A stretch of DNA of 34,340 nucleotides from JAMOQA01 sp964582785 (lineage in GTDB: Bacteria > Acidobacteriota > Polarisedimenticolia > J045). The stretch is from contig CAZOTT010000018.1 in the NCBI GenBank assembly GCA_964582785.1, positions 1 through 34,340 of the forward strand, given 5' to 3'. Under the pieces are notes generated by a model. That model did no database searches. It saw nothing but the letters and a program-made list of their open reading frames with translations, and was not told where the DNA came from. Shown one piece after another: positions 1 through 8,946 of this stretch. Positions within the stretch are counted from its first letter, which is position 1. Every line of letters begins with the position of its first letter. The position numbers and the translations under genes were made by a program.

Positions 1-4
1 AACG

Positions 5-1096
5 ATGACCACGAGGCCTGCGCCGCGGGGCGCGACGCTCCCGGCGGTCCTCCTGCTGGCCTTCCTTCTCGCCGGCTGCGGGGGGACGGAGAGGACGCCC
101 GAGGTGGAACTCCGGGTGCCGGTTGCCGTGGCGCCGGTGAAGACCGGGTCCGTCGAGGACGAGATCGTCGCCACCGGCACCCTCCGGACCGCCGAGGTGG
201 CGACGCTGCGGGCCGAGACCACGGGGGTCCTCGTCTTCGGCAGGAACCACGACGGCCGCCGGTGGCGGGAGGGGGACCGGGTCCGGGCGGGAAACCTGGT
301 CGCCGAGATCACCGGCGACGACGTGCGGGTCCAGGCGCGGACCGAGGCGACGAGGCAGCGGTACGAGGCGGCGCTGCGGGACTACGAGTCGAAGAAGAAG
401 CTCTACGCCGACGGGTTGATCGCCGAGCTGGAGCTCGAGCAGGCGGAGGCGACCCTCGCCGAGGCGAAGATCGCCTGGGAGCAGAGCCGGGTGACGGAGA
501 CGAAGGCGCGGATCGTCTCTCCCCTGGACGGCGTGATCCTCGAGATCGCCCGGGACCCGAAAGGTGACGTCCTGGCGGACGGGGTCCGGGTGGGGGCGGG
601 GATCACCGTCGCACGGGTCGCCCCGGTCGACACGCTGCTGGCGGACGTGGACCTGGTCGGCCCGGACATCCGCCGGGTGCGCGTCGGCCAGGTCGTCCGC
701 CTGCGGTACCGGGCGTGGGATGACCGGGAGTTCCGGGGGAGGGTCCTGCGCCTGGCTCCCGAGGTCGACCCGGAAACCCGGACGTTCCGCGTCGAGGTGG
801 CCGTCGCGAACCGGGAAGGACTGCTGCGCCCCGGGATGTTCGTCGAGGCACGGATCCTGGTCGAGCGGCGGGAGGACGTGCCGGTCGTCCCCCGGGACGC
901 CGTCGTCGAACGGGGCGGTCGCCGGGTCGTCTTCGTCCTGGACGGGCAGCGGGTGGCGGCGCGGCCGGTGAAGCTCGGCCTCGGGAACGACGACATCGTG
1001 GAGGTGCGGGAGGGACTCCGGCCCGGCGAGAGGATCGTCGTCCGGGGGCTCGAGACGCTGACGGACGGGACCCCGGTCCGGGTCACCGAGGGCTGA
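5..1096 (+). CDS. RND efflux periplasmic adaptor lipoprotein (membrane fusion protein)
   Basis: The 363-residue protein starts with a lipoprotein signal: a hydrophobic stretch at residues 12-24 ends in the lipobox LLAGC, so Cys25 would be lipidated after signal peptidase II cleavage. A biotinyl-lipoyl-like half domain follows (about 45-100), then a helical hairpin (about 100-165), the second lipoyl half around SPLDGVI, and beta-barrel and membrane-proximal domains to the C-terminus. This is the HlyD/AcrA adaptor layout, which links inner-membrane pumps to a TolC-like channel. The stop lies 3 nt before the first RND gene, so they share an operon. ATG at 5 is chosen because it gives a normal signal peptide. 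No outer-membrane channel gene is visible; one could lie upstream of the window. Confidence 0.9.
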   Translation: MTTRPAPRGATLPAVLLLAFLLAGCGGTERTPEVELRVPVAVAPVKTGSVEDEIVATGTLRTAEVATLRAETTGVLVFGRNHDGRRWREGDRVRAGNLVAEITGDDVRVQARTEATRQRYEAALRDYESKKKLYADGLIAELELEQAEATLAEAKIAWEQSRVTETKARIVSPLDGVILEIARDPKGDVLADGVRVGAGITVARVAPVDTLLADVDLVGPDIRRVRVGQVVRLRYRAWDDREFRGRVLRLAPEVDPETRTFRVEVAVANREGLLRPGMFVEARILVERREDVPVVPRDAVVERGGRRVVFVLDGQRVAARPVKLGLGNDDIVEVREGLRPGERIVVRGLETLTDGTPVRVTEG

Positions 1097-1099
1097 GGG

Positions 1100-4000
1100 G
1101 TGGAGTCGCTGGCCCGCTTCGCGGTGCGGCGCCCGGTGGCGGTCACGGTGCTGGCCGCCGCCGTCGTCCTGCTCGGCGTCGTCGCCGCCGGGCGGCTGCC
1201 GGTAGACCTGCTGCCGGACCTGCAGAGCCCCACCGTCGTCGTTTCCCTCCGGGCCGGCGACCGGCCCCCCCTCGAGATGGAGCGCCTCTACGGTGAGCAG
1301 CTCGAGCGCCGGCTGTTCACCGTGCAGGGGATCCGCGACGTTTCCCAGGTGGCGCGCACCGGGCGGCTCGTGGCCACGGTGACGTTCTCCTGGGAAACGG
1401 ACATGGACCTGGCGCTGGTCGAGGTCCAGAAGGCGGCGGGCCCGCTGGCTGCCGACCCCGACGTGGACGAGCTCATCGTGCGGCGCTTCGACCCGCGCCA
1501 GGCGCCGATTCTCGAGATCGGCATGCTCGCCGCGCCCGGCGGGGGCCCGCGGCTCGTGGAGCTCCGCCGCCTGGCCCGGCGGCAGGTGGCGCCCGCCCTC
1601 GAGCGGCTCCCCGGGGTGGCCGAGGTCCGGGTGCTCGGCGGCCGGGAGCCGGAGGTGCGGGTCGAGGTGGACCCGTACCGGCTGGAGAGCTGGGGTCTCG
1701 ATCTCGGCACGATCGCTTCGCGCCTGCGGGCGGCCAACGTGGACATCGACGCCGGAACGCTGGAGGAGGGCGACACGGTCTACGTGGTCCGGGGGATCTC
1801 GCGCTTCCGCGACCTCGACGACCTCCGCCGGGTCGTGCTCGCCTTTCGCCGGGATGCCGCCGGCCGCCGCGTCGCCGTCCGGGTGCGGGACGTGGCCCGG
1901 GTGAGCCGGGCCGAGAAGGAGATCTCCCACCTGGTACGGGTGAACGGCCGGGAGGGCGTGGCCCTCCAGGTCTACAAGGAGGCGGGGGCGAACACGGTGG
2001 CCGTCAGCCGCGAGGTCCACCGGGCCCTTCGCCGCGCGCGGCGGGACCTGTCCCGGGCCCGGTTCGTGGTGGTCGCGGACGAGGCCCGCTACGTACGCCG
2101 GGCGATCCGGGACGTGGAGAGCGCCGCCCTCGTCGGAATCCTGCTCGCGGTCCTCGTCCTCGTCGTCTTCCTCCGCTCGGCGGCCCCGACGCTCCTGGTG
2201 TCGGCCGCCGTCCCGGTGTCGCTCCTCGCCACCCTCTTCCTGATGGGGCTGGCGGGGGAGTCGCTCAACGTGATGACCCTGGGCGGGCTGGCGCTGGGGG
2301 CGGGCATGCTCGTCGACAACGCGATCGTCGTCGTCGAGGCGATCTGGCGCCGGCTGGCCCGCGGCGCGGATCCCGCCACCGCGGCCGCCCGGGGGACGGG
2401 GGAGGTCGCGGGGGCGATCGTCGCCAGCACCCTGACGACCTGCGTGGTCTTCCTGCCGATCCTCTTCCTGCGCGGTTTCGCCGCCCGGCTGGTCGGCGGC
2501 CTGGCCTTCACCGTCGTCGTCTCCCTGCTGGCCTCTCTCGGGGCGGCGGTCCTGCTCGTTCCGGCCCTGGCCCGCTGGTTCCTTCCCCGGCGCCGGGCCG
2601 CGGGCCTGGACCCCGGGGCCCGGGCCGTGACGCGGCTCGTCGACCGCCTGCTGGCACGCCCGCTCCTCGTCGTGGCCCTCGCGGTGATCGCCACCGGGGT
2701 GGCGGCGCTCGGGCTCCGGTCCCTGGGAACCCGGCTCCTTCCCCCCGCGGATCCGTCCCGGCTCGTCGCCCGGGTGGTCGGTCCGCCGGCCCAGGGGGTC
2801 CGGGGGACGGCCCGGGCCGTCGAGGTTCTCGAGGACGTGCTGGGGCGGGCGGCCGGCGGACGGCTGGAGGCCACCCTGGCGGAAGTGGGCCGGGTCCCGG
2901 AAGACGACCGGCTGGTCCGGGAGGAGGCGGCGGAGGAGAACACGGCACGGGTCGTCGCCCGCCTGCCCGCGGAGGGCCCCGGGGCGCGGGAGGTGATCGC
3001 GGCCGCGGCGCCGGCCGTCGGCCGCCTGGCGGGCCAGCGGGTCACCTGGGAACTGGGCAGCACCGGGGTCGCGCGCACCCTCGGTACGGGGGGACCGCCG
3101 CTGGTCGTCGAGATCGCCGGGCTTTCCCTGCCGGAAATCCGCCGCGCGGCGTCGCGCCTCGCGGGGGCCCTCGCGGCCCGGGACGAGCTGTGGAACGTCC
3201 GCTCGTCCCTCGAGGGCGGGCCCCCGCGGATTCTCGTCCGCCTGGACCCGGGCCTGGCGGACGCCCTCGGGGTGTCCCTCGGGGACGTCACCGACACCCT
3301 CTCCGCGGCGCTGGACGGCAGGCGCGTGACGACCTTCGTCGAGGGTGACGAGGAGGTGGACGTCGTCCTGCGGGTTCCGGGAACCTCCGCCGATCGCCTC
3401 GGCCGCCTGGTGCTCCGGCTGCCCGGTGGCCGCAAGGTGGCCCTGGCCGACGTGGCGACCCTCGAGGTCCGCGAGGGCGAGCGGGAGATCCGGCGGCGGG
3501 ACCAGCACCGGGTGGCCCTCGTCACCGCGCGGCCGGCGCGGGGGGTCCCGCTCCCCCGGGCCCGCGCCGCGGTGAAGGCGGTCCTCGACGGGTTCTCCTT
3601 CCCGCCCGGGGTCCGTGCCCGCCTGGCGGGCCGGGAGGAGGAGCGGGCGCGGACCATCCGGGAGCTCTCCCTCGCCCTCCTGCTCGCCGTCCTGCTGGTG
3701 CTGATGGTGCTGGCGGGTTCCTTCGAGTCGCTGGTCCACCCGCTGACGGTCCTGGCGGCGATCCCGTTCTCCCTCGTCGGGGTCGCCCTGGTGCTCGTGC
3801 CGGCGGGCCGGCCGATCGGGGTGATGGCCCTCCTGGGCCTGGTCCTGCTCGCGGGGATCGCGGTGAACGACGCGATCCTCCTCGTGGCCACCGCCCGGCG
3901 TCTCATCGCGGAGGGAACGCCGCGGCGGGCTGCCCTGGCCCGTGCCGCGGGGATCCGCTGGCGACCGATCCTGATGACGACCGCGACGACCGTGCTCGCG

Positions 4001-4183
4001 ATGATCCCGCTCGCCGTCGGCGGAGGGCCGGGGGCCGAACTGCGGACCCCGCTGGCGGTCACCGTGATCGGTGGGCTCGTGGCGTCGACGACCGCGTCGA
4101 TCCTGGTCGTGCCGTGCCTCTACCTGGTGCTGGACCGGGTCGTGCGGCGCGGGCGGGACGGGGGCGAGGACGGCCCGCGATGA
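1100..4183 (+). CDS. RND efflux permease, HAE1/AcrB-type
   Basis: This 1027-residue protein has the usual length and duplicated layout of proton-driven HAE1 exporters. It has an N-terminal helix after RRPVAVTVL, a porter domain (about 40-330), a first membrane block (about 335-540), a second porter domain and a second membrane block (about 860-1015). The TM4 motif GMLVDNAIVVVE puts Asp406 where AcrB has the Asp407/Asp408 pair; the second Asp is Asn407, as in MdtB/MdtC-like pumps. The TM10 segment reads AGIAVNDAIL, without the AcrB lysine. The GTG start at 1100 follows the adaptor stop by 3 nt behind a GAGGG stretch. Its ATGA overlap with the next RND gene suggests the two permeases are made together and may form a mixed trimer, as MdtB and MdtC do; that is inference. 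Confidence 0.92.
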   Translation: MESLARFAVRRPVAVTVLAAAVVLLGVVAAGRLPVDLLPDLQSPTVVVSLRAGDRPPLEMERLYGEQLERRLFTVQGIRDVSQVARTGRLVATVTFSWETDMDLALVEVQKAAGPLAADPDVDELIVRRFDPRQAPILEIGMLAAPGGGPRLVELRRLARRQVAPALERLPGVAEVRVLGGREPEVRVEVDPYRLESWGLDLGTIASRLRAANVDIDAGTLEEGDTVYVVRGISRFRDLDDLRRVVLAFRRDAAGRRVAVRVRDVARVSRAEKEISHLVRVNGREGVALQVYKEAGANTVAVSREVHRALRRARRDLSRARFVVVADEARYVRRAIRDVESAALVGILLAVLVLVVFLRSAAPTLLVSAAVPVSLLATLFLMGLAGESLNVMTLGGLALGAGMLVDNAIVVVEAIWRRLARGADPATAAARGTGEVAGAIVASTLTTCVVFLPILFLRGFAARLVGGLAFTVVVSLLASLGAAVLLVPALARWFLPRRRAAGLDPGARAVTRLVDRLLARPLLVVALAVIATGVAALGLRSLGTRLLPPADPSRLVARVVGPPAQGVRGTARAVEVLEDVLGRAAGGRLEATLAEVGRVPEDDRLVREEAAEENTARVVARLPAEGPGAREVIAAAAPAVGRLAGQRVTWELGSTGVARTLGTGGPPLVVEIAGLSLPEIRRAASRLAGALAARDELWNVRSSLEGGPPRILVRLDPGLADALGVSLGDVTDTLSAALDGRRVTTFVEGDEEVDVVLRVPGTSADRLGRLVLRLPGGRKVALADVATLEVREGEREIRRRDQHRVALVTARPARGVPLPRARAAVKAVLDGFSFPPGVRARLAGREEERARTIRELSLALLLAVLLVLMVLAGSFESLVHPLTVLAAIPFSLVGVALVLVPAGRPIGVMALLGLVLLAGIAVNDAILLVATARRLIAEGTPRRAALARAAGIRWRPILMTTATTVLAMIPLAVGGGPGAELRTPLAVTVIGGLVASTTASILVVPCLYLVLDRVVRRGRDGGEDGPR

Positions 4184-7100
4184 GCCTGCTCGGCCTGCCG
4201 GTGCGGCGCCCGGTGGCCACCGCGATGGTCTTCTGCGCCCTCGTCCTCCTGGGGGTGGCCGGGGCCCTGGTGCTTCCCGTCGAACTCCTGCCGCCCCTCG
4301 CCGGGGAAACCCTCTGGGTGACGTTCGTCCGTCCCGGCAGCGAACCCGAGGTCGTGGAGCGGGAACTCCTGATCCCCCTCGAACGCCGGGTGCTCGAGCT
4401 GGAGGGCGTCCGCGAGACCCGGGGGCGGGTGGAGGGATCGGCGGGCAGCCTGCAGGTCACGTTCGAAACCGGGACGAACACCCGGGTGCGGCAGCTTGAG
4501 CTGCAGCGCATCGCCGCGGATCTCGCGCGGTCCCAGCCCCGGGGCACCTCGGTGGACGTGAACGCCTTCGATCTTTCCGAGATGAGCCGGTTCGTCCTGG
4601 TGGCCAGCGTCTCCGGAGGCGGTGACCCGGTGGCCCTGCGTCACCTGGTGGAGACCGAGATCGCCCCCCGCCTCGAGGCGGTCCCCGGGGTTGCCCGGGT
4701 CCGGGTGATGGGCGCCGCCCCCCGCCAGGTGACGGTCACCCTGGACGAGGACCTGGCGGCCGCCCTGGGGGTGGACCCGGACCGGGTCCGCGCGGCGCTG
4801 CTGCGGGCCTCGGCGCGGATGGCCTGGGCCGGCAACCTGCGGTCCGGTTCGGAACGGCGTGCGGTCCTCGTCGACGGACGCCCGCGCGGCCTCGCGTCCC
4901 TGGAGCGCGTCCTGGTGGACCCGGCCCGGGGGGTCCGTCTCGGTCACGTGGCACGGGTGGAACTCGGGGCGGGCCGCCGGGAGAGCGCATTCCTGGTGGA
5001 CGGCCGGCCCGGGGTGGGACTCGTGGTGTTCAAGGACGAGGAAGGGAACCTGGTCCGGGTCGGCCGGGCCCTCCGGGCCCGGCTCGATCGCCTCGGCAGG
5101 GAGTTCGCGCCCCGCGGCATCCGGTTCGTCGTCGGCACCGACGCCGCCCGGATGGTGGAAAACCAGCTCCGGCGCCTGGAACGGCTGGCCGCCGGCGGCT
5201 TCGTCGTCGCGCTGGTCGTCCTCTTCCTGTTCCTGCGGCAGCTCCGGGCGGTCCTGGTCGTGGCGATCGCCGTGCCGGTCAGCCTCCTGCTGGCCCTCGC
5301 GGGGCTCTACCTGCTCGGGGATTCCCTCAACCTCGTCACCCTGTTCGGTCTCGCCGTGGGGATCGGGATGCTGGTGGACAACTCGATCGTCGTCCACGAG
5401 GCGGTCCAGCGGCGCCTGGAGCGGGGAGACGACGAGGAACGCGCCGCGGTGGGAGGAGTGCGGCGCACCGTGCGCGCCATCCTGGCGGCGAGCGCGACGA
5501 ACGCGGTGGTCTTCCTGCCCCTGGCCTTCCTCGACCTGGGGGACTCGATGGTCCGGTCCCTGCTGGGCCTCGTGGCGGTCTCGATCCTGCTGCCGCTTTT
5601 CGGGTCGGTTCTCGTCGCGATCGGGCTCGTGCCCCTCCTGGCCCGGTACCTCGCCGCTCCCGCCGCCCGGGCCCGGATCGCCGCCCTGCGGGAACGCCGC
5701 CGCCGCTTCGCCGGGCGGTTCCCCCCGGACCGGCTCCGCGAGGTGTTCGCCGCCCTGGTCGTTCTCTCGCTGCGGCGGCCGGCCCGCTGGCTGTCCTGGG
5801 CGTTCCTCGCCGTCCTGCTGACCGTCGTCATCGGGATCCCCCTGGTCGTGGTGGGCACCGCCGGCGGGCGCCAGGCCCCGCGGGCGGACCAGGCCCGGAT
5901 CCGGGTGGAGTTCAGCCGGGACCGGCTTCCCCTCGCGCAGGCCACCGGCATCGTGCGGCGCCTCGAGGAGGCGGCGCGGCGGCTCCCGGGCGTGGAGCAC
6001 ACCGAGGCGCTGATCGACGAGCAGGGAGCGACGATGACCGTGCGCTTCGTCCCGGAGGAGCGGCGCCCGCCGGGACCGCTGGCGGCCCGGGTGCGGGAGG
6101 CGGTGGAGCGGGAGGCGCGGGCGATCGGCGGTGTCCGGACGCGGGACGCGGACAGCGCGGGGGGCCGGGGAGGGGGAGGAGACCCGGGACGGCGGCTGCT
6201 CGGGGCGGCGCCGCGGGAAATCACCATCACCGGCCCCGACGCGGAGCGGCTGCTGCGGGTCGCGGAGGAGGTCGCCGCCCGCCTCCGCGCCCTGCCGGAG
6301 GTCTCCTCGGCCTGGACCGATGTCCGGGAGCGGCGGCCGGTCCTGGACGTGCGGCCCGACGCGGTGACCCTGGAGGCGATGGGAATCACCCCGGACCTCG
6401 TCCTGCCCGTCCTGGCGACGGTTCGCCGGGAAGGGGTCCGGATGCGCACCGGGTGGGTCCTGCCGGACGGCCGCGAGATTCCCCTCGTCCTGCTGGGGAA
6501 GGAGCGTCCCCGCAGCCGGCTGGTCCGCCAGCTGGGCGACATCCCGGTCTCCACCCCCGCCGGCCCGGTGCCCCTGCGCGCGCTGGCCACGATCCGGAAG
6601 AACCCGGGGCCCCCGCCGATCGTGCACCACGACGGCCGGCGGGAGATCGCCGTCCGCTGGGCCTACCGGTGGGACGTTCCCGCCTCGGGCGAGGCGCGGC
6701 AGGCCGTGGAGCGCCGGGTGCGCGCGGCGGTCCGCAACGTCCACCTCCCGCCCGGCTTCGCCCTGGACACGGGCAGGGAAGAGGTAGCAACCGGCTGGTT
6801 CCGGAAGGTCCTGGTTCCCGTCGTCCTCCTGCTCTATGCCGTCCTCGCGGTCACGTTCGAGTCGCTGACCCTGCCGGTGCTCGTCCTGGTCGCCGCCCCC
6901 CTGACCCTGGTCGGGGCGGTGTGGGGCCTCGTGCTCACCGGCCTGCCGGCGGACATGATGGGGCTCTTCGGCGCCCTCGCGCTCCTCGGGCTCACGGTCA
7001 ACCCGGCGATCCTGCTCGTGGACCGGATGCAGCAGCGGGTGCGTGCGGGGTTCGCCTCGCCGGCGGGGGCCGCCTGGGCCGCGGTCCGCGAGCGCGCGCG

Positions 7101-8946
7101 GCCCGTCCTGATGACCACCGCCACCACCGTCGCGGGCCTGTGGCCGATGTCGATTCCGACGGGGCGGGACATGGAGATCTGGCCTTCCTTCGCCGTCGTC
7201 GTGATGGGGGGGCTCGCCGCCTCCACGCTGATGACTCTCCTCGTCCTTCCCTCCGGGTTCGTCCTGCTGCGGCGCCTGGACCGGACCTTCGGCCGCCTCG
7301 GCCCCTGGGTGGTGACGGCCTGGCTGGCCCTCGTCGCGGGGACGATCGCTCCCCTCGTCGCCGGGGGCGTCCTGGAATCCCTGGCCTGGCAGCTGGTGAC
7401 GACGGGGCTGGTGGCGGCCGGGTGGCTGGCCCTGCTCGCCCTGCTCTTCCGGCGGGAAGAGGCGCCCGCCCCCGACCTCTCCGGGGGCCCGCCGGCGGTG
7501 GACGTCCGTTCCCTCGAGAAGGTCTACGGCCGTCCGGGGCCCGTTTCCCTTGCCCTCGCCCTCCCGGAACGGGTCGCCCGGCGGGCCCTGGCCGCCGGCT
7601 GCGCACCCTTCGAACCCCGGGACGCCGTGCCCCCCCTGGCCTCGTCGCTCCTCCTGGCCGCGGCCGCCGCCTGGCTCGGGACCCACCTGTCCGCGTTCTT
7701 CTGGCGGACGGCCTGGCTGCTCCTCGCGGCGGCGGCGGGCGCCCGCGCCGCCCGGGAGGTGCGCCGCCTGCGGGGCAGGGCGGACGGCGCGGGGCGGGTG
7801 GAGCCCGGGGGGCCGGAAGGACTCGTCGCCTTCGCCCTTCCGTGGATCGCCCTCGTGCACCAGGCGGTGAACGACGTGGCCGTGCCCTGGATCGCCGGCG
7901 GCGACGCCTGGCCCGGGGGACGCATCGTGCTGCTCGCCGCCGCGGCGGTGCTGGTCGCGGGCGTCCAGGCCGGGAGGCGGACGGCGCTCCTCCTGGCGCG
8001 GGGCGAACTGGCGGAACGGCCCCGGGAGGGGCGGCTCCGGCTCGTCCGGGCGGGTTTCCGGCGTTTCTCCGCCCGCTGGTTCGGGTTCGACCTCCCCCGC
8101 CGGGAGGTGCCGGCCCTGCGTGGAATCACGTTCCGCGCTGAGAGGGGGATGGTCGGCATCCTCGGGCCGAACGGGGCGGGGAAGACGACCCTGCTGCGGA
8201 TCCTCGCCGGCATCCTCGATCCCTCCCGCGGTTCCGTGCGGATCGGCGGCGTGCGGCTCCCGCTCCTGCGCCGGACCCTGGCCCGGTGGCTGGGATACCT
8301 CCCCCAGGAGTTCGGCCTGCCGGGCCACCTGACCGCCCGGCAGTACCTTTCGTACTGGGCGATCCTGTACGGCATCCGGCCCGCCGCCCGGCGCCGGGAG
8401 CGGGTCGAGAGCCTCCTCGCGGAGACGGGGCTCGCGGATCGCGCCGACGAACCGATCGCGGGGTACTCGGGGGGCATGCGGCAGCGGGTCGCGGTGGCCC
8501 GCACCCTGCTGCGCCTCCCGCCCGTCATCGTCGTGGACGAGCCGACGGTGGGGCTGGACCCCGGCGAGCGGATCCGGTTCCGCAATCTCCTGGTGCGCCT
8601 CGCGCGGGAGAGGGTGGTGCTGTTCTCGACCCACGTGGTGGAGGACGTGGCGGTCACCTGCCCCCGGGTCCTGGTCCTGGCCGGGGGCCGCATCACCTGG
8701 GACGGCCCGCCCGCGGACCTCGCCGGGATCGCGGCGGGCCGGTGCTGGGAGGTCCGGGTGACCGGGCCCGAGCCCGCCTGGCCACCCGGGGCGGTGGTGG
8801 TGGACCGCGTCCCGTTCCGGGAGGGGGAAACGGTGGTGCGGCTCCTCTCCGCCGGCGCTCCTCACCCGTCGGCGCGGCGCGTGGAACCCCGGCTCGAGGA
8901 CGGCTACCTGTGGCTGATGCACCACGAAACGGAGGCCCTGCGATGA
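4180..8946 (+). CDS. RND efflux permease fused to an ABC transporter ATPase
   Basis: One uninterrupted 1588-codon frame. Residues 1 to about 1035 are a full HAE1-type RND permease: N-terminal helix after VRRPVATAM, TM4 motif GMLVDNSIVVHE with Asp400, and TM10 motif LTVNPAILLVD. Two more hydrophobic helices follow (about 1040-1090). An ABC-like first strand VDVRSLEKVYG lies at 1107-1117, then a membrane-rich stretch (about 1150-1266, some four hydrophobic segments). The ABC core is complete: Walker A GPNGAGKT 1329-1336, Q-loop Gln1376, signature SGGMRQ 1430-1435, Walker B with Asp1453/Glu1454, and H-loop His1485. It resembles CcmA/DrrA-type ATPases of ABC-2 exporters. The ATG overlaps the previous stop (ATGA), and the stop overlaps the ABC-2 permease start (ATGA). 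No internal stop or convincing internal start and ribosome site separates the halves. The fusion is visible; joint function is inferred. Confidence 0.9.
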   Translation: MSLLGLPVRRPVATAMVFCALVLLGVAGALVLPVELLPPLAGETLWVTFVRPGSEPEVVERELLIPLERRVLELEGVRETRGRVEGSAGSLQVTFETGTNTRVRQLELQRIAADLARSQPRGTSVDVNAFDLSEMSRFVLVASVSGGGDPVALRHLVETEIAPRLEAVPGVARVRVMGAAPRQVTVTLDEDLAAALGVDPDRVRAALLRASARMAWAGNLRSGSERRAVLVDGRPRGLASLERVLVDPARGVRLGHVARVELGAGRRESAFLVDGRPGVGLVVFKDEEGNLVRVGRALRARLDRLGREFAPRGIRFVVGTDAARMVENQLRRLERLAAGGFVVALVVLFLFLRQLRAVLVVAIAVPVSLLLALAGLYLLGDSLNLVTLFGLAVGIGMLVDNSIVVHEAVQRRLERGDDEERAAVGGVRRTVRAILAASATNAVVFLPLAFLDLGDSMVRSLLGLVAVSILLPLFGSVLVAIGLVPLLARYLAAPAARARIAALRERRRRFAGRFPPDRLREVFAALVVLSLRRPARWLSWAFLAVLLTVVIGIPLVVVGTAGGRQAPRADQARIRVEFSRDRLPLAQATGIVRRLEEAARRLPGVEHTEALIDEQGATMTVRFVPEERRPPGPLAARVREAVEREARAIGGVRTRDADSAGGRGGGGDPGRRLLGAAPREITITGPDAERLLRVAEEVAARLRALPEVSSAWTDVRERRPVLDVRPDAVTLEAMGITPDLVLPVLATVRREGVRMRTGWVLPDGREIPLVLLGKERPRSRLVRQLGDIPVSTPAGPVPLRALATIRKNPGPPPIVHHDGRREIAVRWAYRWDVPASGEARQAVERRVRAAVRNVHLPPGFALDTGREEVATGWFRKVLVPVVLLLYAVLAVTFESLTLPVLVLVAAPLTLVGAVWGLVLTGLPADMMGLFGALALLGLTVNPAILLVDRMQQRVRAGFASPAGAAWAAVRERARPVLMTTATTVAGLWPMSIPTGRDMEIWPSFAVVVMGGLAASTLMTLLVLPSGFVLLRRLDRTFGRLGPWVVTAWLALVAGTIAPLVAGGVLESLAWQLVTTGLVAAGWLALLALLFRREEAPAPDLSGGPPAVDVRSLEKVYGRPGPVSLALALPERVARRALAAGCAPFEPRDAVPPLASSLLLAAAAAWLGTHLSAFFWRTAWLLLAAAAGARAAREVRRLRGRADGAGRVEPGGPEGLVAFALPWIALVHQAVNDVAVPWIAGGDAWPGGRIVLLAAAAVLVAGVQAGRRTALLLARGELAERPREGRLRLVRAGFRRFSARWFGFDLPRREVPALRGITFRAERGMVGILGPNGAGKTTLLRILAGILDPSRGSVRIGGVRLPLLRRTLARWLGYLPQEFGLPGHLTARQYLSYWAILYGIRPAARRRERVESLLAETGLADRADEPIAGYSGGMRQRVAVARTLLRLPPVIVVDEPTVGLDPGERIRFRNLLVRLARERVVLFSTHVVEDVAVTCPRVLVLAGGRITWDGPPADLAGIAAGRCWEVRVTGPEPAWPPGAVVVDRVPFREGETVVRLLSAGAPHPSARRVEPRLEDGYLWLMHHETEALR

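Noticed and set aside
7498..8946. A separate ABC ATPase gene starting at GTG 7498 or further downstream
   Set aside because: The frame is continuous with the RND part, no stop intervenes, and no good ribosome site precedes GTG 7498 or later in-frame starts. I therefore call a fusion.
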